Positions 1 through 7,470 of a stretch of DNA of 64,000 bases are shown here, one piece after another. The position numbers were made by a program, and so were the translations under genes. The first letter of the stretch is position 1. Every line of letters starts with the position of its first letter. The stretch comes from a bacterium. Lineage in GTDB: Bacteria > Electryoneota > JAOADG01. The DNA is taken from the NCBI GenBank assembly GCA_026417415.1, contig JAOADG010000004.1, forward strand, positions 60,785 through 124,784, in the 5' to 3' direction. Under the pieces are notes generated by a model. That model had not been told where the DNA came from, searched no databases, and saw only the letters and a list, made by a program, of their open reading frames with translations.

Positions 1-659
1 CCATATTTGCTTCTAATCTGTTTAAGTGGACTAAGTTTTTCTTTTAATTGGTAGGGATCACCATCCGCAAGATCGCCCGGAATGAGAACTAATGAAGGAT
101 TGCGTTGGTTGATCGCATCCACGACTTTTTTTGCAAATGCTTGACGATTTACTGAACCTATGTGTAAATCACTGATGAGTACAATTTTGGTTTGATCTAA
201 ATCTGGCGAAAGATTGTTGAGGGGGACTTCAAAGGTTCGTACTACAAAATCACCTTTTGCTACACGAATGGCAAATAATGAAATAAGAATCGCAACCAAC
301 AATCCGCCGCCTGCAAACACTTGTCTAATAGTAGCGGTAGGAATGGATAGAAACCGATGGAGGTGAATGATATTGCTTAATCCATATAAAATTTCTGCTA
401 AGATACCGAAAAGAAAAAAGTACACAGCAAAACCAAGCCAATACGATGCAAGTCGTAAATTGAAATCAGTAAACTCATTGGGAAACCTTCGTCCTATAAT
501 GACAGAAAGTAAATACCACAAAGAGAGGCATAAAAAAACAATTTTTAACCAGAGTTGATCGGGAGAAATGTTCCATGCAAATCGGAATTGACGGTAAACA
601 ATCCAATGCATTAAGAATGTGAAAAGCAAGACAGTAAGGAAAAAAAGTAGAAATCGCAT
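1..659 (-). CDS. Membrane-anchored metallophosphoesterase, partial (C-terminus outside window)
   Basis: The reading frame is open from an ATG at 659 to the window edge (at least 219 codons). The first ~130 residues contain about four hydrophobic segments (starting MRFLLFFLTVLLF). The start of a calcineurin-like phosphoesterase domain follows, with a metal-binding Asp-x-His in LISDLHIG and the second block LVLIPGDLADG. This layout of N-terminal membrane helices then a cytoplasmic or periplasmic phosphoesterase is that of the YkuE/YaeI-like family, which acts on phosphoesters such as lipid phosphates; the substrate here cannot be told. A GGAG ribosome-binding site sits 5 bases before the ATG. 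The gene is divergent from the next operon. The later motifs (GNHD, GHTH) lie outside the window, so catalytic completeness is unverified. Confidence 0.82.
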   Translation of the reverse strand, partial: MRFLLFFLTVLLFTFLMHWIVYRQFRFAWNISPDQLWLKIVFLCLSLWYLLSVIIGRRFPNEFTDFNLRLASYWLGFAVYFFLFGILAEILYGLSNIIHLHRFLSIPTATIRQVFAGGGLLVAILISLFAIRVAKGDFVVRTFEVPLNNLSPDLDQTKIVLISDLHIGSVNRQAFAKKVVDAINQRNPSLVLIPGDLADGDPYQLKEKLSPLKQIRSKY

Positions 660-741
660 AATTCTCCAAATCAATGAAAAAGATAATACGTTAGTTTTTG
701 AATCTGTTGTTCCTATACTATTTTAAGAAAAAGGAGACCGT

Positions 742-1746
742 ATGACTGAAGCATTAAGAGCGCTTTTATTGGATTGTATAGAATATGCAGGAATGTTCCC
801 ACCTGCAAAGTTGCCCTTTCAACAAGCATTTGATAACTATGTAAAATATCAAATTGAAAAAGAAAGTTGGATTCTATCTCGATTGATTTGTCCAATTCAC
901 GAATTGTCATCCTTACAAAATCAAGTAGAACAAAATTCTTTGAACGTTTTGCCCATACGAATATCGGTTTTGCTTAATGCGAACAACAGTGGAATGGCCA
1001 ATGCTACACAAGTATTAGATGAACTACGAACCATAATTTCTTTTACTCAAGAAGTATATCCAAATATCATGGTGGAAACTGCTGAGGCCAAACTGTCCGA
1101 AGAGTTTGTACGTTTTATAATAAACGATATCCGACATGACCCACTTTCTTCTGACTTGACACCGTTTGCAGAAAGTATTATTCAATCCGTATCGGAACAG
1201 CAACATCCATTACACCACATCTTTTTTGAATTACCTTTTAATGGAACTTCTATTTCTATCTCTGTTTTTAAGCAGATGTTACTTGAATTGGATAAAATCA
1301 ACTACTTCTTAAACCATCACGGATTTTCTACGAGAATAGGGATTAAGGTTCGCTGTGGGGGTTTAAACTCTATTCTGCCAACTTTAGCAATGAGTGAGGT
1401 GATTCTTGAATGTGCTAAGTTAAATGTTCCATTCAAAGCCACAGCGGGTCTTCACTATCCGTTTTTTGACATCAAGCGAAATGAAAAGTATGGATTTATT
1501 TCACTATTTTCCGCTTGTGCATATGCTTATTCTTTTCCCAATGAAACGTTAGATGTTATTCAAGCAATCCTTACTGAGAACGAGCCACAAAATTTTCTTT
1601 TTGATGATGAAGGATGGGTTTGGAAAAAACAACACTTTCTAACCTGTGAACAAATTTCCACTTCAAGAAAATTGTTTCAGTCATTCGGGAGTTGCAGTTT
1701 TGAAGAACCTATTCAAGAGTTAAAGCGATTAAAATGGTTGGATTAA
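742..1746 (+). CDS. Conserved uncharacterised protein, TIM-barrel-like, coupled to fumarylacetoacetase
   Basis: This 334-residue soluble protein has no signal peptide or membrane segment. Its start is supported by an AAGGAG site 7 bases upstream. The sequence alternates beta-strand-like and helix-like blocks, such as RISVLLNA, HHIFFELPF, GIKVRCGG and VPFKATAGLHYPF, which fits a TIM barrel. I recall similar K-x-R-C-G-G and K-x-T-A-G-L-H blocks from uncharacterised actinobacterial proteins, but this is from memory and unchecked. The gene ends 3 bases before the fumarylacetoacetase start, so the two are almost certainly co-transcribed. That suggests a role in tyrosine or other aromatic catabolism. 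No enzyme activity can be assigned from sequence. Confidence 0.75.
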   Translation: MTEALRALLLDCIEYAGMFPPAKLPFQQAFDNYVKYQIEKESWILSRLICPIHELSSLQNQVEQNSLNVLPIRISVLLNANNSGMANATQVLDELRTIISFTQEVYPNIMVETAEAKLSEEFVRFIINDIRHDPLSSDLTPFAESIIQSVSEQQHPLHHIFFELPFNGTSISISVFKQMLLELDKINYFLNHHGFSTRIGIKVRCGGLNSILPTLAMSEVILECAKLNVPFKATAGLHYPFFDIKRNEKYGFISLFSACAYAYSFPNETLDVIQAILTENEPQNFLFDDEGWVWKKQHFLTCEQISTSRKLFQSFGSCSFEEPIQELKRLKWLD

Positions 1747-1749
1747 ACT

Positions 1750-3027
1750 ATGGATGAATCAAACGATCCTAACTTACAATCTTTTCTACCTGTTGCTCCA
1801 ACAAATGGATTTCCAATACAGAATTTACCTTTTGCAATTGCATCCCGTAAGGGTTGCTGCAACGATGAGAAATTTGCAGTTACCCGAATTGGGGATACCA
1901 TCATTCACCTTGGCCAATTAGAAGAACTGGGATTTTTTGATGATACACCTATTGGTGGCCGTTCAATTTTTTCACAACCGTATTTAAATGATTTCTTAGA
2001 ATTTGGAAACCATGCTTGGATTGAAGTTAGAAAAAAACTAATTGAACTTTTTAAAAAAGATAACTCTATCCTTCGTGACCACGAGGAATTAAAAAAATCA
2101 ATTCTTTTTGAACTTCACGAAATAGAATTTCATTTACCTGTAAGGATAGGAGATTACACTGATTTTTATTCCTCTAAACAACATGCAACGAATGTGGGAA
2201 TCATGTTTAGAGGAAAAGAAAATGCACTTATGCCGAATTGGCTCTATCTTCCCGTGGCTTATCATGGGAGAAGTAGTTCCATAGTGATAAGCCATACATC
2301 AATCAAGCGGCCATATGGACAGATTAAACCTCAAGATGGTGCACCTATCTATTCAGCATCTAAACGGTTGGATTTTGAGTTAGAGGTTGGAGCCATTGTT
2401 GGAATAGGAAACCCATTAGGACAACCGATCCCGGTGGATGATGCAGAAAATCATATATTCGGATTAATGTTGGTAAATGATTGGAGTGCGAGAGATATTC
2501 AGCAATGGGAGTATCAACCATTAGGTCCATTTCTCGGGAAAAATTTTGCAACTTCCATTTCACCGTGGATTGTCACAATGGAAGCATTAAAACCGTTTCG
2601 TTGTTCTGCTCCAATACAAGAACCAAAACCGCTTACCTACTTACAAGAAACGGAACGATATACTTACGATATCCAATTAGAAATTGAATTACAAACAAAA
2701 GATGACCATACAACCACTCAAATTTGTTCCACAAATTTTAATACTCTCTATTGGACACTTAAACAGCAAATTGCTCATCACACAATCAATGGCTGTAACT
2801 TACGAACTGGCGATTTGTTGGCATCGGGGACAATTAGTGGAGACCATGAGCATTCATACGGTAGTTTGCTCGAACTAACGTGGAACGGAAAAAATCCGAT
2901 TCATTTGAATAACGGCAAAACAAGAACATTTCTTGAAGACGGAGACACCGTGATTATACGTGGGTATTGTCAAAACAAGGATTATACCATAAGTTTTGGT
3001 GAAGTGGTTGGTACGATAGTCAATTAA
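1750..3027 (+). CDS. fahA: Fumarylacetoacetase
   Basis: Fumarylacetoacetase hydrolyses 4-fumarylacetoacetate to fumarate and acetoacetate, the last step of homogentisate/tyrosine degradation in the cytoplasm. The 425-residue length is normal for the full-size family. An N-terminal SH3-like domain (about 1-125) precedes the catalytic FAH fold. Characteristic blocks are present: DYTDFYSSKQHATNVG, YLPVAYHGRSSS, DFELEVGAIVG with metal-ligand acids, NDWSARDIQQWEYQPLGPF and GDLLASGTISG. It lies 3 bases after the uncharacterised gene and 4 bases before the CNNM gene, forming a three-gene operon. No homogentisate dioxygenase is visible in this window, so the upstream pathway must be encoded elsewhere. 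Its presence suggests aerobic aromatic amino-acid catabolism. Confidence 0.95.
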   Translation: MDESNDPNLQSFLPVAPTNGFPIQNLPFAIASRKGCCNDEKFAVTRIGDTIIHLGQLEELGFFDDTPIGGRSIFSQPYLNDFLEFGNHAWIEVRKKLIELFKKDNSILRDHEELKKSILFELHEIEFHLPVRIGDYTDFYSSKQHATNVGIMFRGKENALMPNWLYLPVAYHGRSSSIVISHTSIKRPYGQIKPQDGAPIYSASKRLDFELEVGAIVGIGNPLGQPIPVDDAENHIFGLMLVNDWSARDIQQWEYQPLGPFLGKNFATSISPWIVTMEALKPFRCSAPIQEPKPLTYLQETERYTYDIQLEIELQTKDDHTTTQICSTNFNTLYWTLKQQIAHHTINGCNLRTGDLLASGTISGDHEHSYGSLLELTWNGKNPIHLNNGKTRTFLEDGDTVIIRGYCQNKDYTISFGEVVGTIVN

Positions 3028-3031
3028 AGCG

Positions 3032-4339
3032 ATGGAAACTGTTCTTACCGAAATCTTGTTTATTCTTTTTCTAATTGTTGTAAATGGCTTTTTTGCTATG
3101 TCTGAAATTGCAATTTTAACTGCGCGACGCGAAAGGTTACAACTGTTATCAAAAAAAGGTGATGAACGTGCTAAGACAGCATTAGAATTATCGGAATCAG
3201 ATAGTAAATTTTTATCAGCCATACAAATTGGGATTACCTTAGTTAGTATTCTTGCTGGTGTGTACAGCGGTGCCACCATAGCACAGAAATTGAGTTTACT
3301 AATTACTCAACATGTGCGAATTCTTTCCGATTATGCTACCTTCATTGGCTTTTCTATTGTAGTGGTATCCATTACTTTTTTAACCCTGTTGTTTGGTGAA
3401 TTGGTTCCTAAACAGATTGGAAGAAGGCATGCAGAAGTTGTTGCCATGCGTGTAGCACAACCGATGAAAGGGTTGCTTTTGTTAGTTTATCCTTTCGTAA
3501 TGGCGTTATCCTCACTGACTACTTTGTTTATGAAACTCTTAGGTGCCAAAAACCAGAAACAAGATATTGTTTCCGATGAAGAGTTGATTTTGATAATTGA
3601 ACAGGGAACCAAACATGGAATCTTTGAAGAAGAAGAAAAGAAAATGGTGGAAGGAGTTTTTGAGTTGGACGAAATTAGTGTTGCGGAGTGTATGGTCCCT
3701 GTAACCGACGTAGAGTGGATTGATACGGCTTCTACCTATCAAGAAAATTTGTCTATTCTTGTAAACACAACTCATACCTATTTACCGGTAGCAGAAAGAT
3801 CGTTTGATCAAATTCATGGTGTATTACGTGTAAATCAAGCGCTGAATGAACTTATACAAAAGAATAAAGTAGATTTTTTAAGTCATTTAAAGCCACCCAT
3901 TTTTATTCCTGAAAACACCACCTTACTGGATGCTTTGAATGAAATGAACCGACATCAATTTCATTTTGCTTTTGTGGTAACTGAATATGGATCTGTGAAA
4001 GGCATCATTACCAGCAACGATGTTTTTGAACAGTTGGTTGGTGGAGTGATCACTTTACAAAAAGAAGAGGAAGCCAATGCGACTTGCTTGTTACGGGAAG
4101 ACGGTTCCTATCTTGTGGATGGTACCTACAATTTAGAGGATTTTGCGGAAAAGTTTAATATCCCCAAAGAGGCCTATGAATCAATTCCTGCAAATACGGT
4201 TGCAGGTTTATCGTTGTATATCCTTGAAAAGATTCCAAAGACGGGAGATAAATTTGAGTGGCATCACCTTCTAATAGAAATTGTGGATATGGATGGAAAA
4301 CGGATTGATAAATTGTTAGTAAAATCTAAAACAAATTAA
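3032..4339 (+). CDS. CNNM/CorC (HlyC) family membrane protein with CBS domains
   Basis: This 435-residue integral membrane protein has the standard three-part layout. A DUF21/CNNM transmembrane domain spans roughly residues 1-190 (N-terminal helix ILFILFLIVVNGFFAMSE). A CBS pair covers about 205-335, with blocks such as VFELDEISVAECMVPVTDVEW and FAFVVTEYGSVKGIITSNDVFEQLVGG. A C-terminal CorC/HlyC domain covers about 345-430. The family is linked to Mg2+/Co2+ efflux or transport; the older name hemolysin C is not a functional claim. It starts 4 bases after fahA and ends at a strong bidirectional hairpin terminator. There is no obvious functional link with fahA beyond shared transcription. Confidence 0.92.
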   Translation: METVLTEILFILFLIVVNGFFAMSEIAILTARRERLQLLSKKGDERAKTALELSESDSKFLSAIQIGITLVSILAGVYSGATIAQKLSLLITQHVRILSDYATFIGFSIVVVSITFLTLLFGELVPKQIGRRHAEVVAMRVAQPMKGLLLLVYPFVMALSSLTTLFMKLLGAKNQKQDIVSDEELILIIEQGTKHGIFEEEEKKMVEGVFELDEISVAECMVPVTDVEWIDTASTYQENLSILVNTTHTYLPVAERSFDQIHGVLRVNQALNELIQKNKVDFLSHLKPPIFIPENTTLLDALNEMNRHQFHFAFVVTEYGSVKGIITSNDVFEQLVGGVITLQKEEEANATCLLREDGSYLVDGTYNLEDFAEKFNIPKEAYESIPANTVAGLSLYILEKIPKTGDKFEWHHLLIEIVDMDGKRIDKLLVKSKTN

Positions 4340-4364
4340 AAAGGCACTGTTGCCAGTGCCTCTT
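4340..4364. terminator. Bidirectional hairpin terminator
   Basis: A 7-bp perfect stem (GGCACTG at 4343-4349 with CAGTGCC at 4354-4360, loop TTGC) is flanked by an A-run on the left and a T-rich run on the right. It sits between the convergent CNNM gene and the phosphoglycerate dehydrogenase gene and can serve both. Confidence 0.85.
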
Positions 4365-4384
4365 TAACTTCAATTCATAAAAAA

Positions 4385-5284
4385 CTATTTTTTGAAATCC
4401 TTTAGAATCTTTACCACTTCGGTTCCAATTTTATCTTGTGCTTCTACAGTACTAGCACCAATGTGAGGTGTTACAGAAACATTTGGTAAGGATACAAGTT
4501 CTGAATTGAAATTGGGTTCACCAACAAATACGTCAATACCAGCACCCCGAATTTTTCCGTTTTTCAATCCTTCAATTAAGGCCGTTTCATCAATTACACC
4601 ACCTCTTGCAGTATTGATCAAAATAACACCCGATTTCATTTTAGCGATCTCATTTGCTCCGATCACAGGGGGTTCACCTTTTGCAAGAGGAATGTGTACA
4701 GAAATGATATCAGCAGTGGTTAAAACAGTTTCAAAGTCGGTTTGCTCGATCATTGGATGCTGAATGGTAATGTATTTATCGTATGCAATGACCTTCATTC
4801 CTAAGGCATGACAACGGACAGCCAATTCGGTTCCAATTCGTCCGCAACCGACCAGCCCTAAAGTTTTACCACAAAGTTCCATTCCTTTAGCAAATGCTTT
4901 CTTTTCCCACTGTCCATTTTTCATAGTAATGTTTCCTTGGGGGATAAAACGTGCGATTGCAAACATATGTGCTAAAGCAAGTTCTGCAACGGAAACACTA
5001 GAAGCATTGGGAGTATTCATCACCTTTACACCAAACTCTTTTGCAGAGGCAGAATCGATGTTGTCTGTACCAACACCTCCACGGATGATTAACTTCAAAT
5101 TTTTCCCTGCTGCGATCACTTCTCGGGTTACTTTTGTGGCAGAGCGAACAATGATAACTTCAACATCTGCTATGGCTTTGACCAATTCTTCAGGGGTATA
5201 GGACTGTTCAATGACTTCATAACCGATTGACTGAAGTTCTTTTACTGCACTTTTGGCTAATCCATCTGTAATTAGTACTCGCAT
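4385..5284 (-). CDS. serA: D-3-phosphoglycerate dehydrogenase (short form, no ACT domain)
   Basis: This NAD-dependent 2-hydroxyacid dehydrogenase oxidises 3-phosphoglycerate to 3-phosphohydroxypyruvate, the first step of serine synthesis. Visible features are the Rossmann motif GLVGCGRIGTE, substrate-binding RGGVGTDNID, and the catalytic Arg (NTARGGVID), Glu (DVFVGEP) and His (TPHIGAST). At 299 residues it is the short type lacking the C-terminal ACT regulatory domain, so serine feedback through ACT is not expected. An in-frame ATG 6 bases further upstream lies only 1 base from the GGAG site; the ATG at 5284 has better spacing and is preferred. It follows the class V aminotransferase gene by 11 bases, forming a serine-synthesis pair. 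Confidence 0.9.
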   Translation of the reverse strand: MRVLITDGLAKSAVKELQSIGYEVIEQSYTPEELVKAIADVEVIIVRSATKVTREVIAAGKNLKLIIRGGVGTDNIDSASAKEFGVKVMNTPNASSVSVAELALAHMFAIARFIPQGNITMKNGQWEKKAFAKGMELCGKTLGLVGCGRIGTELAVRCHALGMKVIAYDKYITIQHPMIEQTDFETVLTTADIISVHIPLAKGEPPVIGANEIAKMKSGVILINTARGGVIDETALIEGLKNGKIRGAGIDVFVGEPNFNSELVSLPNVSVTPHIGASTVEAQDKIGTEVVKILKDFKK

Positions 5285-5295
5285 GCTCATTCTCC

Positions 5296-6384
5296 TTATG
5301 CTTGTACATTAGTCGGTAAGGTTTTTAGAATGTCATCAATATGATCTAAAAGTTCTTTCATTTCAGCATCGGTAACATCACCCATATGTGCAATACGGAA
5401 TGTTTTCTCTTTAAGATCGCCATAACCATTGGAAATTTGAAATCCTCGTTTGCCCAATTCTTTATTGAGATCTGCTACTACGATTCCTTTTGCATTTACA
5501 GCACAAGTCAACGTTTTAGAACAGTATTTTCTTTCAGGGAAAAGTGGAAATCCATGACTCTCCACAAAGTTGCGAGTCATTTCTGCCAATCGTTTGTGTC
5601 GTTCCCAACGATTGTCAAGGCCCTCGGCAAGGATATCATCCAACTGTGCATCCATTGCAAAAATTTGTGGAATAGCTGGAGTTGCAGGAGTTTGGTTTTT
5701 ATCGTTGTATTTTTTCATATCCAGAAAATCAGTGTAGTATCCACGATATTTTACTGTAGCCGCTCGTTCAAATGCACGATTTGAAATTGCGGAAACCGTT
5801 AATCCTGCAGGTAAAGCAAACGCCTTTTGAACGCCAGCCAACACGACATCTAAACCCCATTCATCCGTGGGTATTTTCACACCAGCCATACAAGAAACCG
5901 CATCTACACAAAACATCACATCTGGATACTTTTTCATCACTTCAGCAATCTCGTCAATGGGTGATTCTACACCAGTAGAGGTTTCGTTCATCACCACGGT
6001 TAAACAATCAAATTCGCCACTTTGAAGTTTCGCATCAATCATTTCTGGTAAAATGGGCTTTCCCCATTCTACTTGCAACACTTCGTTGGGAATACCGTTT
6101 GCGGTGCACATTTGTGCCCAACGTTTAGAAAATGCACCGTTAACACAAGAAAGCACTTTTTTATTGGATAAATTTCTCACACATGCTTCCATAACCAATG
6201 TTGAACTTGATGCCCAAAGAAAGACATCATTTTTTGTGTACAATACTTGTTGGAGTTTTGGTAGAATGCGTCCATGTAAATCTGAATAATCTTTAGAACG
6301 GTGCCCAATTTGTGGAGTTGCTAATTTCGCTAATATGGAAGGGCGTACTTCGCTTGGCCCCGGGATAAATAGTTTCTTATGCAT
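5296..6384 (-). CDS. Class V aminotransferase, probable phosphoserine aminotransferase (SerC-like)
   Basis: This 362-residue PLP enzyme begins MHKKLFIPGPSEVRP, typical of the alanine-glyoxylate/serine-pyruvate branch of class V aminotransferases. The PLP-Lys is in VLAGVQKAFALPAGL, and the Asp contacting the pyridine nitrogen is in FCVDAVSCMAG. The next gene in the operon makes phosphohydroxypyruvate, so the likely job is phosphoserine formation, as shown for several archaeal and FCB proteins of this branch. Serine-pyruvate transamination is the alternative. The frame extends 27 codons further upstream, but a GAGGT site 4 bases before the ATG at 6384 and the family N-terminus favour this start. 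A 150-bp leader with an inverted repeat precedes it. Confidence 0.85.
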   Translation of the reverse strand: MHKKLFIPGPSEVRPSILAKLATPQIGHRSKDYSDLHGRILPKLQQVLYTKNDVFLWASSSTLVMEACVRNLSNKKVLSCVNGAFSKRWAQMCTANGIPNEVLQVEWGKPILPEMIDAKLQSGEFDCLTVVMNETSTGVESPIDEIAEVMKKYPDVMFCVDAVSCMAGVKIPTDEWGLDVVLAGVQKAFALPAGLTVSAISNRAFERAATVKYRGYYTDFLDMKKYNDKNQTPATPAIPQIFAMDAQLDDILAEGLDNRWERHKRLAEMTRNFVESHGFPLFPERKYCSKTLTCAVNAKGIVVADLNKELGKRGFQISNGYGDLKEKTFRIAHMGDVTDAEMKELLDHIDDILKTLPTNVQA

Positions 6385-6445
6385 ATGTACCTCATTATTG
6401 GTGGGAAAATGAAGAATTAAGGATCTCAAACTGTAACAAGTATTA

Positions 6446-6471
6446 GGTTCAGGAGATCCAATCACTGAACC
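6446..6471. promoter_or_regulatory. Inverted repeat in the serC-serA leader
   Basis: GGTTCAG at 6446-6452 and CTGAACC at 6465-6471 form a perfect 7-bp inverted repeat with a 12-nt centre. It lies 62 bases upstream of the aminotransferase start, with no T-run on either side. It could be an operator or a leader RNA hairpin for the serine-synthesis operon. No known riboswitch class was recognised. Confidence 0.35.
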
Positions 6472-6534
6472 TTGGGAGAAACTCTACTAAAAGGTAATAT
6501 TTTTCATAAAATTTGACAAATAACACCCTGTTTG

Positions 6535-7470
6535 TTAATCAATTGGTTGAGTAGAATTCACCAAGAAAGGCAATCCGAATAAAACACCACGTGGTTCAAT
6601 TCTAAATCCTTCCCATTGAAACAATTCAAATAGGAATCGTAGGATGGTAGCACCACTTGGCAATGTTTTGACACGATCAAGCGGTATCCCCGGTATCTGT
6701 TTTCGTTCTTCCTCGGGTAAGGTGACCAACTGATCGTAGATAGAATAAAAATCACTTTTTTGAACGATGGTGCAGTTTAGACCGTAAGGATCTTCTACCA
6801 AAGCACCTACCAGTAGTGAAGAAAATGCTACTGCAGTACCTCCAACAATTCTAGGCATAGTGGTTTTAGGCAATGCACTTTGTAAGGGTAAAAAATCATT
6901 GGAGTACAGATCAATCAATTCATAATAAGCACGGGTTGTGAGTGGATCTTTTTGAAACTTTCGTGTCAATACCGATGCACCTATTTGCACCGAATAGGAG
7001 ACCACTTTTCCATTTTTTTTCCAAATAAATTCTGTACTTCCACCTCCCAAATCTATGATAACCTCATCATAATCTCTTAAGGAGGGATCGCCGACGCGGC
7101 TATGTGCGCCGTGCCAAGCGGCCAAAGCTTCTTCATCTGGTGAAAGAACTTTGGTGGGATAACCAAACTTTTGCTCTAAATCCATCATCCAAAGAGATCC
7201 ATTCCGAGAGTTACGAATAACAGCAGTTCCTGCAAATAACCCTGAATGGGTTTCATCTTCTAACCATTGGTGTTTTTCAGATAACAAGGAACGTATGCGA
7301 GCTTCTTCTTGTTCTAATAGGACAGACGGAATTTCATTATGTTGATCTAAGCCAAGTCCAAAGCCGTTAGTCCAATAGCCGCGCTGTATTGGATGCACTG
7401 CATTCAACTCCATTTTTCCAATCATCCAAAGTGTTGTTTGTGTACCAATATCCAAATAAATCCCATTCAT
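6535..7470 (-). CDS. Ppx/GppA family phosphatase (exopolyphosphatase-like)
   Basis: This 311-residue protein of the sugar kinase/Hsp70 ATPase superfamily is predicted to hydrolyse polyphosphate or pppGpp. Visible are the phosphate-1 block YLDIGTQTT, the phosphate-2 block VIIDLGGGSTEFIWKKNG, the catalytic-region Glu in SPDEEALAAWHGA, and the adenosine-like block MPRIVGGTAVAFSSLL. The length is that of the short two-domain form found outside proteobacteria; the C-terminal HD-like domains of E. coli Ppx are absent. Its ATG overlaps the stop of the upstream RND-like gene by 4 bases (ATGA), so the two are translationally coupled. Substrate preference cannot be read from sequence. Confidence 0.88.
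   Translation of the reverse strand: MNGIYLDIGTQTTLWMIGKMELNAVHPIQRGYWTNGFGLGLDQHNEIPSVLLEQEEARIRSLLSEKHQWLEDETHSGLFAGTAVIRNSRNGSLWMMDLEQKFGYPTKVLSPDEEALAAWHGAHSRVGDPSLRDYDEVIIDLGGGSTEFIWKKNGKVVSYSVQIGASVLTRKFQKDPLTTRAYYELIDLYSNDFLPLQSALPKTTMPRIVGGTAVAFSSLLVGALVEDPYGLNCTIVQKSDFYSIYDQLVTLPEEERKQIPGIPLDRVKTLPSGATILRFLFELFQWEGFRIEPRGVLFGLPFLVNSTQPID

Noticed and set aside
2875-3279. A 134-codon open frame on the minus strand across the end of fahA and the start of the CNNM gene
   Set aside because: It is antisense to two well-supported coding genes and shows no ribosome-binding site or recognisable protein features.
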